DNA of 64,000 bases, from positions 310,001-374,000 of the forward strand of contig NZ_AEYE02000029.1 of NCBI RefSeq assembly GCF_000298315.2. Reading direction: 5' to 3'. The position numbers were made by a program, and so were the translations under genes. The stretch is from Rhizobium grahamii CCGE 502 (GTDB lineage Bacteria; Pseudomonadota; Alphaproteobacteria; Rhizobiales; Rhizobiaceae). A model generated the notes under the pieces. The model did not search any database, had not been told where the DNA came from, and was given only the letters and a program-made list of their open reading frames with translations. Position 1 is the stretch's first letter; every line of letters starts with the position of its first letter. Below are positions 8,999 to 17,705 of this stretch, one piece after another.

Positions 8999-9963
8999 TC
9001 AGCGCGCGAGAAAGCGGGGTTCCAATGTCTTGCCATCGAACGCCGCAAGCACGTTCTCGGCAGACATGATCGACACGGCGCGTTTCGCGTCGAGGGTGAC
9101 GCCGGCGACGTGCGGGGTCACCAGCGTATTCGGCAGTCGGAATAGGGGATTGTCGATGCCGGGCGGCTCGACGGCGAAACTGTCCAATCCGGCTCCGGCG
9201 AGGTGCCCATCTTCAAGCGCGGAAATCAATGCCTTCTCGTCGACCACTTCGCCGCGCGCCGTGTTGATCAATAGCGCGCCCCGCTTCATCAGCCTGATGC
9301 GGCGAGCATCGATGAGGTTTTGTGTCTCCGGCGTCAACGGACAGTGGAGGCTGACAATGTCGGAGTTCGCAATAAGTGTATCCAGGTCGGTTTCTCGGGT
9401 GACCCCATCGTGAAACGCGTGACCGGGGGTATGTGGATCGAAGGCCGAGACGATCATCCCGATGGCGCCCGCCATCCGGGCGAGCGTCTGGCCGATGAAG
9501 CCAAACCCGACAAGACCAAGCCGCTGGCCGCGCAACTCGCGCCCGTTATATTGGTTCTTGTCCCAGATACCGTCCCGGATGAGCGCATCTTGGCGCGGCA
9601 AGTCCTTGACAAGTGCCATGATCAGCGCGAGCGCATGCTCGGCCACCGAGTGTCCGTTGCTGCCCGTCGTCATCGACACGGGGGTGCCGAGCGCTGTGGC
9701 CGCCTTCACGTCGATGTCGTTCGTTCCGACCCCGTGCTTGGCGATGTGTCGGAGCTTTCCGCCGGCCTGCATTTCCTCGGCCCCAAGCAAATCGGCGAGC
9801 AGCCGCACGATGACTGCATCCGGCTTGTGGCTTTCATGACCTCGATGACGGCCTGCCGGTCGATGTAGGGCGGCGTGGCGATGACGCGTACCCCAGCATT
9901 TTCCAAAAGCGCCCGACCTTCGGGCGCCAATTCGCCACCGAGAATGACAACAGTCTTTTCCAT
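8999..9963 (-). pseudogene. D-isomer-specific 2-hydroxyacid dehydrogenase, frameshifted
   Basis: Coding potential for one NAD-dependent 2-hydroxyacid dehydrogenase (about 320 residues) is split across two frames. The N-terminus starts at an ATG at 9963 after a GGAG ribosome site and reads EKTVVILGGELAPEGRALL in one frame. The rest, beginning around KPDAVIVRLLADLL, is in a second frame and carries the Rossmann motif GFGFIG, the NTARGEVVDE loop and the TPHVAG histidine region. The join needs one extra base near 9827-9834; restoring a C would give a smooth Ala-His-Lys-Pro-Asp. It is either a real 1-bp deletion or a sequencing error. Related enzymes act on hydroxypyruvate, glyoxylate or phosphoglycerate. 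Confidence 0.85.
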
Positions 9964-10039
9964 CGCTCAACTCCTCCAACGAGCAAAGCAGCAGGCGGTC
10001 CAACGGCACCACCCACACAATGCCGCAAGAACCGACGCC

Positions 10040-11029
10040 CTAAGCCGCCCGCTGGCGTGGAGACCGCGCCATAAGCCGCGCATAGGCGATGGCTGAGAGC
10101 ATATTCACGTGGTTTGCCTTGCCAGTGCCGGCAATATCGAAGGCCGTGCCGTGGTCGACCGACACGCGATCGATCGGCAAGCCGAGCGAGACGTTGACCG
10201 CCGTGTCGAATGCGATGAGCTTGATCGGGATATGGCCCTGGTCGTGATACTGGGCGATAACAAGATCGAAGGCACCATTATAGGCACGGGCAAAGACCGT
10301 GTCGGCCGAGATTGGACCAACGACATCGATGCCCTTCGCCTGCGCCAGTTCGACGGCAGGCGCGAGGAACTCGGCATCTTCGGTGCCGAACAAGCCGTTC
10401 TCGCCGCAGTGCGGGTTGAGGCCGGCAACCGCGATCCGCGCCTTTTTGCCCAGGCGCATGAAATGATTGTGTCCCGCCTCGATCGTTGCCAGAACGCGCT
10501 CGGTCTTGGCGCGTTCGATAGCGCCCTTCAGCGAGATATGGGTAGAAACGTGGATGGTGTTCAGCCGCTCCGAAGCGAGCAGCATGAACGAGCTCTTCGA
10601 ACCGGTGAGATGCGCCAGCAGGCCGGTGTGACCGTCATAATGATGGCCGGCAAGATTCATCGCTTCCTTGTTGATCGGCGCGGTGACGATGACATCGGCA
10701 TTGCCTGACATCGCAAGATCGACGGCACGGCTGATGTAGCGCACCGATGCGTCGCCCGCGACTGGACTGACCTTGCCGATCTCCGGCAGCGGCGCACCGA
10801 GCTCGACCTCATCGACGGCGATCTTGCCCGCACCAGCTGTATCTGCCGGCGCGAAGGAAAGCCCGGTTGCTGCAGCGCGATTGGCACGCTCGAGCGCTTC
10901 CGTGTTGCCGACGATGACGAAATCGCGCCGCTCCTGTTCCGGCATCGTGGCAAGCGCCTTGACGATCACCTCAGGGCCGACACCGGCCGGATCGCCGAGC
11001 GTCACGGCAACTTTCGCATTCCTGTCCAT
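10040..11029 (-). CDS. pdxA2: 4-phospho-D-threonate/D-erythronate dehydrogenase (PdxA2 family)
   Basis: A 329-residue PdxA-fold, metal-dependent dehydrogenase. PdxA motifs in order: GDPAGVGPE near residue 13; APINKEAM and the [12 protein letters not shown] loop; [10 protein letters not shown]; the metal site [27 protein letters not shown] near the C-terminus. A catabolic gene neighbourhood with a DUF1537 kinase points to the PdxA2 branch rather than pyridoxine synthesis. PdxA2 oxidises and decarboxylates 4-phosphothreonate/erythronate to dihydroxyacetone phosphate. The ATG at 11029 is used; a GTG three bases upstream is possible. It lies 31 bp downstream of the iron alcohol dehydrogenase gene. 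Confidence 0.88.
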   Translation of the reverse strand: MDRNAKVAVTLGDPAGVGPEVIVKALATMPEQERRDFVIVGNTEALERANRAAATGLSFAPADTAGAGKIAVDEVELGAPLPEIGKVSPVAGDASVRYISRAVDLAMSGNADVIVTAPINKEAMNLAGHHYDGHTGLLAHLTGSKSSFMLLASERLNTIHVSTHISLKGAIERAKTERVLATIEAGHNHFMRLGKKARIAVAGLNPHCGENGLFGTEDAEFLAPAVELAQAKGIDVVGPISADTVFARAYNGAFDLVIAQYHDQGHIPIKLIAFDTAVNVSLGLPIDRVSVDHGTAFDIAGTGKANHVNMLSAIAYARLMARSPRQRAA

Positions 11030-11060
11030 CACTCACGGTCCTCTTTGAATGAAAGCGGCC

Positions 11061-12194
11061 TCAAAAAGCGGCTTGGTAGATCGAGCGGATATCGGCGCGC
11101 GACAGGTCGCGCGGGTTGTTGTCCAGCAGGCGACGGATGGCAAAGGCATCGTCAGCCATCGCATCCAGATCACTTTCCGGCACGTCGAGGCCAGAGAGCT
11201 TCATCTCAATCCCGAGTTCGGCGCAAAAGGAATAGGCGGCATCGAAAACAGACTCGATATGGACTGAACTCTGGCGACCCAAAGCTTCCATAATGATACG
11301 GGTCTTCTCAGGTACCGCTGGCGTATTGAAGGCGAGCACATGAGGGAAGATCAGCGCATTTGCCGCGCCATGCGCCACATGCCAACGCGTGCCGAGCGGA
11401 TAGGCAAGCGCGTGACCACCGGCAGTATTGACCGGGCCGAGACAGAAGCCTCCATAAAGGGACGCAAGCGCCAGGCCGGCACGCGCCTCGGCGTCGGAGC
11501 CATCCTGAACGGCGCGAGCAAGATACTTTCCGACCAACCGCGTTCCTTCGATCGCATAAAGGTCGATCATCGGATGCGCCTTGCGATTGGTGAAAGCCTC
11601 GACGCAATGCGCCATCGCGTCGACACCGGTTGCCGCGGTCGTGCGCGCGGGCACGCTGAAGGTCAGCGCCGGATCGACAACCGCGATATCGGCCAGCATA
11701 TGCATGCTCTCGACGGCAAGCTTGGCCATCGTCGTGGGGTCGGTGACGAGGGCCCTGATGCCGGCCTCGCTGCCAGTGCCTGACGTCGTCGGCACCTGTG
11801 CCAGCGCAACACGGCGCGGTCCCTTGACTTTGTTCGGCCCCACGACCTCATGCAATGTCTGCGACGAACCGGCAAGCACGGCAGCAAGCTTGGCAAGGTC
11901 CATGGCGCTGCCGCCGCCGAAGCCGACCACCAGTTGGGCGTCAGCCGCATTGGCCACGGCCAGCACCTTGTCGAGATTGGCAGTATCCGGTTCTGGGGTT
12001 ACATCGGCAAACACCGTGACGTCGCCCTTGAGGGCAAGCGTATCGACGCGCGTCGCGTTGAAGGCGTCGGAGATAACGAGAATCCTGCTGTAGCCTTTCT
12101 CGCTCGCCCACTTGCCGAGCCGCTCTGCCGTGCCGACGCCGAACTCGATCAGATGCGGCCGGACGATTGTGATAGGCGAATCCAAGCTGACCAC
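11061..12194 (-). CDS. Iron-containing alcohol dehydrogenase
   Basis: A 377-residue group III (iron-type) alcohol dehydrogenase. It has the nucleotide-binding GGGSAMD (residues 93-99), PTTSGTGSEA, the metal-binding segment GVDAMAHCVEAF and the C-terminal signature NTAGGHALAYPLGTRWHVAHGAANAL with the remaining His ligands. The start is a GTG at 12194 behind GGAGGAG. Such enzymes reduce aldehydes or oxidise short hydroxy acids. In this cluster it is a candidate for reducing the aldehyde released by the aldolase to a sugar acid. It is the first gene after a 350-bp gap holding a possible GntR operator. Confidence 0.9.
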   Translation of the reverse strand: MVSLDSPITIVRPHLIEFGVGTAERLGKWASEKGYSRILVISDAFNATRVDTLALKGDVTVFADVTPEPDTANLDKVLAVANAADAQLVVGFGGGSAMDLAKLAAVLAGSSQTLHEVVGPNKVKGPRRVALAQVPTTSGTGSEAGIRALVTDPTTMAKLAVESMHMLADIAVVDPALTFSVPARTTAATGVDAMAHCVEAFTNRKAHPMIDLYAIEGTRLVGKYLARAVQDGSDAEARAGLALASLYGGFCLGPVNTAGGHALAYPLGTRWHVAHGAANALIFPHVLAFNTPAVPEKTRIIMEALGRQSSVHIESVFDAAYSFCAELGIEMKLSGLDVPESDLDAMADDAFAIRRLLDNNPRDLSRADIRSIYQAAF

Positions 12195-12544
12195 TGGACC
12201 ACTCCTCCCTGCAAGTGCTGGCGACTTATCTCCGTCGCATAAGATGTAAATTTGTTATACAATGCTACTGCATCTGGCAAGCAGTCAGATCGTCCGCGAC
12301 GAGGAAATCGCGCTTTTGCCAATCACGTCCGCACGCCATCAATGCCGTTTCACCATTCAAATTACTGATTTCGCAAATAAAAATTACGAGAACCGGCAAT
12401 TGGGGGCACTGAGGTGGAGTTGGGGGCCGAATGGCCCTAAGATCATCGGAAGTTGTTAAATGAGCGCGCGATCCAACCCACTTCTTTCGTCAAGAAGTGG
12501 AATCGGATCGAGGAAAATTCACAACTGACAACCTATGAAGGGCG
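12195..12544. other. Intergenic region upstream of the alcohol dehydrogenase gene
   Basis: A 350-bp stretch between two minus-strand genes with no convincing gene. It holds the candidate GntR operator at 12252-12262, a perfect 9-bp hairpin CCACTTCTT/AAGAAGTGG (12478-12500) without a T-run, and a G-rich patch with two copies of TTGGGGGC about 30 bp apart. It probably carries the promoter for the adh-pdxA2 half of the minus-strand operon. Confidence 0.5.
12252..12262. promoter_or_regulatory. Candidate GntR/FCD operator
   Basis: TTGT-TAT-ACAA fits the FadR-subfamily operator form TNGT-NNN-ACNA. It lies about 60 bp upstream of the iron alcohol dehydrogenase start. The regulator would be the GntR protein at the other end of the cluster. 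Unverified. Confidence 0.4.
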
Positions 12545-13732
12545 TTACGCTATCGCATCAGCGGAAAGCCGCACGTATTTTATGGCGCGGCGATAATAAG
12601 TGTAGGCGACATGCACCACGCCATCAGCCCCTTGAATAATCGAGGGGTAGGAAAACTCACGGTTCACCGAGTCTTTCGAGTTGTTGCTCAAGCAGTATCC
12701 GTCACCGGTATCAAGATCGACACGTCGGGGAAAGCTTACGCCACCATCACCGGAGAGAGCGAGGCTGAGCGGCGCGCGAGGGACGCCCCAGACAGCCTTG
12801 CGTCGCTCGCTTGTTTGCACCGGCGCCACCTTTGTCTCCTCGTCGCCTTCGATCTCATCGTAAAGCGACTGGCGGCGCGCATCCGAGGTCGAGGCATTGG
12901 AATGGTTGTAAACCATTGCGATCATGCCATTTTCCAGTCGCGTCGCCTGGATTGACGAGTTATTGTTCGGCAGATCAATCGGTCGAGGCGCGCTCCAATG
13001 CGCACCGCCATCACTCGAGCGGCTGGACAAGATCGATTCGGCAAATCGATTGCGATAGAAGGCCACAAAGTTGTCGCCGTCGATCGGCACGATATTCATG
13101 TGAACCGCGCCGATACTATCCGGAACCTCCGTCATGACCCAGCTTTTGCCGGCGTCGCGCGAGATCAGCACGCCCGCCGTATCGACGTCTCCCGTCCAGC
13201 GTTCTCCGGGCAATCCAATGCAGCGAAAGACCGGCAGCAGCCAGGTGCCGGTCTTATTGAAGATGATCGGCTGGCGCACGAACGTTCCAGGAATGTCACA
13301 GAGAACACGCACGTCTCCAAACGTTTTTCCGCCATCCTCCGAGGTACGACATTTTACAATCGAGCCGTCCTGGTTGCCCGAGGTCTGCGAGGTATAAAGT
13401 AGCCAGACTTTTCCGTCTGGCGCATTGAAAATCAAAGGATTTTGTTCGGATTTCGTTGGATCATCCGACATCTTCTCCGGCTGCGACCAGCACGCCGCTC
13501 CCGTCGCCAGCCGCGACATGTAAATGGAAATATCGCCCATTCCCTCCATCGTGCCTCCGAACCAAACGCAAGTCAGGGTTCCATCTGGCAGAAATGCGAG
13601 ATTGGCCGCGTGGTTCTGGATACAGGGAGAGGGTAGATACGCTTCAGCACGACCCTTCTCGGCGGAATGCTCAGCGATGTCCCCGGTCATCAACGCCGGA
13701 ACCGCCTCGGGCGGCAAACCTGTAAAGCTCAT
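12545..13732 (-). CDS. Sialidase-fold (BNR repeat) glycoside hydrolase-like protein, cytoplasmic
   Basis: A 395-residue six-bladed beta-propeller protein of the BNR/exo-alpha-sialidase type. Four Asp boxes are visible: SEDGGKTF (131-138), SRDAGKSW (191-198), SSDGGAHW (239-246) and SGDGGVSF (327-334). The C-terminal AYTYYRRAIKYV is typical of this subgroup. There is no signal peptide, so it should act on imported substrate. It starts 10 bp after the aldolase stop. GH33-like enzymes release sialic acid, Kdn or Kdo, all 3-deoxy-2-ulosonic acids, which is exactly what a DapA/NAL aldolase next door would split. The true substrate is unknown. An upstream in-frame start at 13780 is less likely because it overlaps the aldolase. 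Confidence 0.85.
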   Translation of the reverse strand: MSFTGLPPEAVPALMTGDIAEHSAEKGRAEAYLPSPCIQNHAANLAFLPDGTLTCVWFGGTMEGMGDISIYMSRLATGAACWSQPEKMSDDPTKSEQNPLIFNAPDGKVWLLYTSQTSGNQDGSIVKCRTSEDGGKTFGDVRVLCDIPGTFVRQPIIFNKTGTWLLPVFRCIGLPGERWTGDVDTAGVLISRDAGKSWVMTEVPDSIGAVHMNIVPIDGDNFVAFYRNRFAESILSSRSSDGGAHWSAPRPIDLPNNNSSIQATRLENGMIAMVYNHSNASTSDARRQSLYDEIEGDEETKVAPVQTSERRKAVWGVPRAPLSLALSGDGGVSFPRRVDLDTGDGYCLSNNSKDSVNREFSYPSIIQGADGVVHVAYTYYRRAIKYVRLSADAIA

Positions 13733-13742
13733 GTTCCGTCCC

Positions 13743-14648
13743 TCACGGCAGCTTGGCATAGGCTTCGGAAAGCGCCGCATAGTCGGCGTCGCTGATTGGC
13801 ATCAACGGCGCACGGGTCCGCCGCCAGGCTGCGTTACCGGTCTTGAGGCCGACCATCGCCTTGATCGTCGGAATCTGGACATAGGAGTTAGAGAGCGTTC
13901 GATAGGCATTGATGCGAGCTTGGGCAATCTCGACCTCGCCGGCGCACGCCTCATCGTGGACCTTGTCGTATACGGTGCGCAGCGAGTCCGCGACGAGATT
14001 GGAGGTTGCCGTGATGCAGCCTGCACCTCCCGCCTTCAAGAGCGGCAAGAGCAGTGGATCAGCTCCGGCCAGCACGGAAAAGCCCGGATAAGCAGCAATG
14101 ATCGCCTGCATGTTATTGAAATCACCTGCGGATTCCTTGATTCCAACGACCGTGTTCGGGAACGCTTCGATCAGCCTGCCGATCAACGGGATCGAAAGCG
14201 GAACGCCTGAGACTTGCGGGATATGATAGAGAATGACCTGCAGCCTGACATCGCCGATCTTTTCCAAAACCTGCGAATAGGCAGCAAACAACCCGTCGTC
14301 GGATACGCCCTTGTAGTAGAACGGCGGCAGCATCACGACCTTTGTCACGCCAAGCGAGAGCGCATGCTTGGTCAACTCCACCGTTTCGGGAGTGGCTACG
14401 ACACCAGTCCCGGGAAGCAGCTTGTCGGCGGCCACGCCTGCCTTGAGGGCTGCCTCGAGGATCGACCGGCGCTCGCTGGAGGAGAAGGAATTTGCTTCGC
14501 CGGTCGTGCCAAGCAGCGCGACGCCGTGACATCCTTCCTGCAACAGGCGTTGGCAGTGCTCGGTGAAAAGGCCCAGGTCCGGGCTGCCGTCCGCGTTGAG
14601 CGGGGTCGTCGCCGCGCTGAATACACCTGAAATCTTGTGATCGTTCAT
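13743..14648 (-). CDS. DapA/N-acetylneuraminate lyase family aldolase
   Basis: A 301-residue class I aldolase of the DHDPS/NAL superfamily. It has GTTGE (47-51), catalytic Tyr141 in ILYHIP and Schiff-base Lys171 in VGIKES. The start is the ATG at 14648 behind GGAGGAC; the open frame to 14765 lacks a ribosome site. True DapA is a housekeeping gene elsewhere, so this copy is likely catabolic, cleaving a 2-keto-3-deoxy acid to pyruvate and an aldehyde. It is the promoter-proximal gene of the minus-strand operon, followed by the sialidase-fold gene, and is divergent from the ABC importer. Alternatives are a 2-keto-3-deoxy-sugar acid dehydratase or a hydroxy-oxoglutarate aldolase activity. Confidence 0.88.
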   Translation of the reverse strand: MNDHKISGVFSAATTPLNADGSPDLGLFTEHCQRLLQEGCHGVALLGTTGEANSFSSSERRSILEAALKAGVAADKLLPGTGVVATPETVELTKHALSLGVTKVVMLPPFYYKGVSDDGLFAAYSQVLEKIGDVRLQVILYHIPQVSGVPLSIPLIGRLIEAFPNTVVGIKESAGDFNNMQAIIAAYPGFSVLAGADPLLLPLLKAGGAGCITATSNLVADSLRTVYDKVHDEACAGEVEIAQARINAYRTLSNSYVQIPTIKAMVGLKTGNAAWRRTRAPLMPISDADYAALSEAYAKLP

Positions 14649-14955
14649 ATCGTCCTCCTCGGATGAACGCCGCACAGCTGGCGGCCAAGGCGGGAACTCG
14701 AGCCCGCGAGATGCGGTTTTCATCTTCCTCACAGCAGATGTTGTCAATATGACAATGTGCGGCAACAGCTCGCCATATTTATAACATACTGAAAATAAAA
14801 ACGAAAATATTTAATGCCTTTCTCAAACTCAAGACATGGATTAATTTTGATTGACATATTTACATTATCGAGCGAGTGTCTGCGCCATGTCGTGATGCAC
14901 TTTCGGGATAGAGTGGAAAGTGGAGACGCCATCAATTTTGCCATGGGAGGACACT
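14649..14955. promoter_or_regulatory. Divergent promoter region of the catabolic cluster
   Basis: A 307-bp AT-rich spacer between the aldolase (minus) and the solute-binding protein (plus). It contains one clear palindrome, TTGTCA-ATA-TGACAA at 14741-14755, 93 bp from the aldolase start, which is a candidate site for the cluster GntR regulator. A TTGACA at 14851 has no good -10 at the right distance. No gene is seen. Confidence 0.55.
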
Positions 14956-16605
14956 ATGACTGACCGCAATGAAGGGAAATCTGCGCAGGGAACGCAGATG
15001 TCACGCCGCGAGGCTTTGAAGCTCGGCCTCGCCGCTGGCGTTGGCCTCACCGTATTCGGGATGAACGCCCGGATCGTCTTCGCCGATGAGGGACAGGTCC
15101 TCAAGGCCGCGCATCCGGCTTTCGACCAAGACTGGTCACCGCTGCGCGGCGGCGGGCGCCCCTTCCGCTGGAACTCGATCTGGTGGGCTTCGCCGATGTA
15201 TTTCGACAGCGAAGGCAAGATCAAGCCATACGTTTTCACCAGCTGGGATTCGCCTGACAACAAGGTCTGGACCTTCAAGATCGACCCCAAGGCGGTCTTC
15301 TCCGACGGCAGCAAAATCACCTCGGCTGATGTCAAGGGCTCCTGGGAAGTTGCCTCCATGCCCAATACGAAGAGCCAGCGCGCCGACCAAGTGCTGGCCA
15401 AGGTTCAGGGCTACAAGGAAATCAGCGGCGGCTCCGGCAACGAACTGACCGGCGTCGCGACGCCCGATGAAGGCACTGTTGTCGTCACGCTCACGGAAGT
15501 CGACCCGATCTTCTTCATGCGTCTTGCCAACCACATTGCCCCCATCACCAAGGCGGCGCAGTCGCGCGGCAGTGACGGCGAAGAAGTTGCCGATTGGTAC
15601 AAGCCTGACAGCAAGCCGGTTTTCTCCGGCCCGTTCAAGCTGACCAGCCTCGACATCGATGCCGGCAAGCTGGTCTTCGAACCGAATGAGAACTTCTTCG
15701 GGCCGAAGCCGAAGCTCGCGCGCATCGAAATCACCTCGGTGGAAGACAACGTCACCGCGACCTCGCTGATCAATTCGGGCGAGTTCAACGCTCACACCGA
15801 ACTCGTGACCTCCACCATCATCCAGGACCTCGGTCCGGAATTCTCCTCCGGTCCGCTGATCCCGACCAGCCAGCACTTCTGGTTCAACGTCACTCGTGCC
15901 CCGATGGACGACCCCAAGGTCCGCCAGGCACTGATCATGGCGATCGACCGCGACGGTCTCTTCAAGGCGTCCTATCCTGATGGTCCGCACAAGAAGGCGG
16001 ATCAGATCCTCAATTCCGTGCCCGGCGCCGACAATTCCGGCTTCGAGCCCTACCCGTACGATCCGGCAGCCGCCAAGAAGCTGCTCGCCGAGTCGAGCTA
16101 CGGTGGTCCCGAGCGTCTGCCGAAGATCCTGTTCGTCGGCATTTCGGCGCCGGCGATCGAAGCTGCCGCCCAGTTCATTGCCGAGCAGTGGCGCCAGAAT
16201 CTCGGCATCACCGCCGTCGACATGAAGCCGCAGCAGGACTCCTACGCCGGTCCTGACCAAAACGCCGTTCAGATCTTCCGTGACGACGTCGGTACGCGCG
16301 TGCCGGACGCTGTCTCCTATCTCGCGGGCTGCATCGCTTCGACCTCGTCGAACGCGCAGAACAAGCTTGGCGGATACAAGAACGAGAAGGTCGACGCTGC
16401 TCTCGCCGAAGCGGCCACGAAGGCTGCCGACGATCCGCAGCGCGTCAAGCTCGCTCAGGATGCGCAGAAGGCATTCCGTGACGATTGGGCGTTCATTCCG
16501 TGGTATTCTCAGGCGATGTCGCGCTGGGCCACCAAGGAGGTCAAGGGCATGGAAAAGAACCTCGACTGGCAGGTCGTTGCGCCCTGGGACATTTCCGTCG
16601 GCTGA
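14956..16605 (+). CDS. ABC transporter solute-binding protein, family 5 (Dpp/Opp type), Tat signal
   Basis: A 549-residue periplasmic binding protein of the SBP_bac_5 family. The ATG at 14956 follows GGAGGAC. A twin-arginine signal, SRREALKLGLAAGVGLTVFG, starts at residue 16. The family core follows, with FKIDPKAVFSDGSKITSADV and YKPDSKPVFSGPFKL segments. These proteins bind peptides, oligosaccharides or opines. In this context the ligand is more likely a sugar-acid oligosaccharide than a peptide. A Tat rather than Sec signal is common for rhizobial members. It begins the plus-strand operon with two permeases, two ATPases, the kinase and the regulator. Confidence 0.92.
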   Translation: MTDRNEGKSAQGTQMSRREALKLGLAAGVGLTVFGMNARIVFADEGQVLKAAHPAFDQDWSPLRGGGRPFRWNSIWWASPMYFDSEGKIKPYVFTSWDSPDNKVWTFKIDPKAVFSDGSKITSADVKGSWEVASMPNTKSQRADQVLAKVQGYKEISGGSGNELTGVATPDEGTVVVTLTEVDPIFFMRLANHIAPITKAAQSRGSDGEEVADWYKPDSKPVFSGPFKLTSLDIDAGKLVFEPNENFFGPKPKLARIEITSVEDNVTATSLINSGEFNAHTELVTSTIIQDLGPEFSSGPLIPTSQHFWFNVTRAPMDDPKVRQALIMAIDRDGLFKASYPDGPHKKADQILNSVPGADNSGFEPYPYDPAAAKKLLAESSYGGPERLPKILFVGISAPAIEAAAQFIAEQWRQNLGITAVDMKPQQDSYAGPDQNAVQIFRDDVGTRVPDAVSYLAGCIASTSSNAQNKLGGYKNEKVDAALAEAATKAADDPQRVKLAQDAQKAFRDDWAFIPWYSQAMSRWATKEVKGMEKNLDWQVVAPWDISVG

Positions 16606-16740
16606 GCCGTCGAACGTCACGAATAGATAGCCTTCTGGCAAATTAGCAACCGCGCGAAGACCGCAAGGCCTTCGCGCAAGTTTCAAGAAGACATCGCATG
16701 TCCGCGTTGATGCGGAAAGGTGTCTGCCAACCGGTGGGAG

Positions 16741-17703
16741 ATGACCTTGTTACGCTACGTGCTAACCCGGTTTGCCATCTGGATTCCGTCCGTCCTGATA
16801 GTCATGCTGGCGGTCTACGCGCTGGCCTTCTACGGCGCCGGCGATCCGATCAAGTTGATCTTTCTGCGCGCACCCGGCGATGTTGCCTATAACCCGCAGC
16901 GCATCGAAGCCATCCGCGAGAGCGCTGGCTTGAACAAGCCCTTCATCGAGCAGTTCGGCCTTTACATCTGGAACATTCTGCATGGCCAGTTCGGCAATTC
17001 GCTGACCTCGGGCCGCTCGGTCTGGGCCATGGTTTCGGCCGCCGCTCCCGTTTCCTTCCAGCTGGCGCTCTGTTCCATCATTCTGACCGCCGTCGTCGCC
17101 ATTCCGCTCGGCATGATCGCAGCGCTGAACCAGAACACACGGCTCGACTACACGATCCTTGGCAGCGCGCTCTTTCTGTGGGCGATCCCCGCCTATGTCG
17201 CCGGTCCGCTGCTGATGGTCGCGCTCATCGTGCTGCTGCCGATGATCAAGGTGCCCTATGGCTGGGGCGGCGTCTTCGACGTACGTATCCTGCTGCCGCT
17301 GATGGTTCTCTCCTTCCAGCCGATCGCGCTGATCGTGCGCCAGACTCGCGCCGCCGTCATCGAGGTGCTTTCGGAGGACTTCGTGCGCACGGCCCGGGCC
17401 AAGGGCGTGCCTGAGATCGTCGTCGCTTTGCGCCACATCCTGCGCCCGGTGCTGACGCCTGTCGTCACCCAGCTCGGCCTGATCATGATCACCATCGTCA
17501 ACGGGGCGATCTTCGTGGAGCTCGTCTTCGGTCTGCCGGGCCTCGGGCGCCTGACGGTGCAGGCGCTGACCAATTCTGACTATCCCGTCATCCTGGCGAT
17601 CACCCTGATCGGATCATTCCTGGTCATGGCGTCGAATCTGTTGGTCGACGTGCTTTATCCGCTGCTTGATCCGCGCGCCAACGATGCAAGAAGGAGCCGC
17701 TGA
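16741..17703 (+). CDS. ABC transporter permease (DppB type)
   Basis: A 320-residue inner-membrane permease with six helices. It carries the binding-protein-dependent permease (EAA) loop in SEDFVRTARAKGVPEIVVALRH and the DppB-type C-terminus VFGLPGLGRLTVQAL. The start is uncertain. The ATG at 16741 has GGGAG directly against it. A TTG at 16747 has the same GGGAG at ideal spacing, and a GTG at 16720 is also in frame. It pairs with the DppC-type gene, which begins 2 bp after its stop. Confidence 0.92.
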   Translation: MTLLRYVLTRFAIWIPSVLIVMLAVYALAFYGAGDPIKLIFLRAPGDVAYNPQRIEAIRESAGLNKPFIEQFGLYIWNILHGQFGNSLTSGRSVWAMVSAAAPVSFQLALCSIILTAVVAIPLGMIAALNQNTRLDYTILGSALFLWAIPAYVAGPLLMVALIVLLPMIKVPYGWGGVFDVRILLPLMVLSFQPIALIVRQTRAAVIEVLSEDFVRTARAKGVPEIVVALRHILRPVLTPVVTQLGLIMITIVNGAIFVELVFGLPGLGRLTVQALTNSDYPVILAITLIGSFLVMASNLLVDVLYPLLDPRANDARRSR

Positions 17704-17705
17704 CC

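Noticed and set aside
9820-9840. Programmed ribosomal frameshift in the dehydrogenase
   Set aside because: No slippery heptamer or pseudoknot is visible; a 1-bp deletion or sequencing error is simpler.
12380-12440. G-rich patch with two TTGGGGGC copies as an insertion-sequence remnant
   Set aside because: No terminal repeats, target duplication or transposase fragment could be shown.
15136-16686. 516-codon minus-strand frame opposite the solute-binding protein gene
   Set aside because: The composition (Asp/Arg/Val-rich, no domain) is that of an antisense frame of a strongly biased gene; the sense gene is clear.
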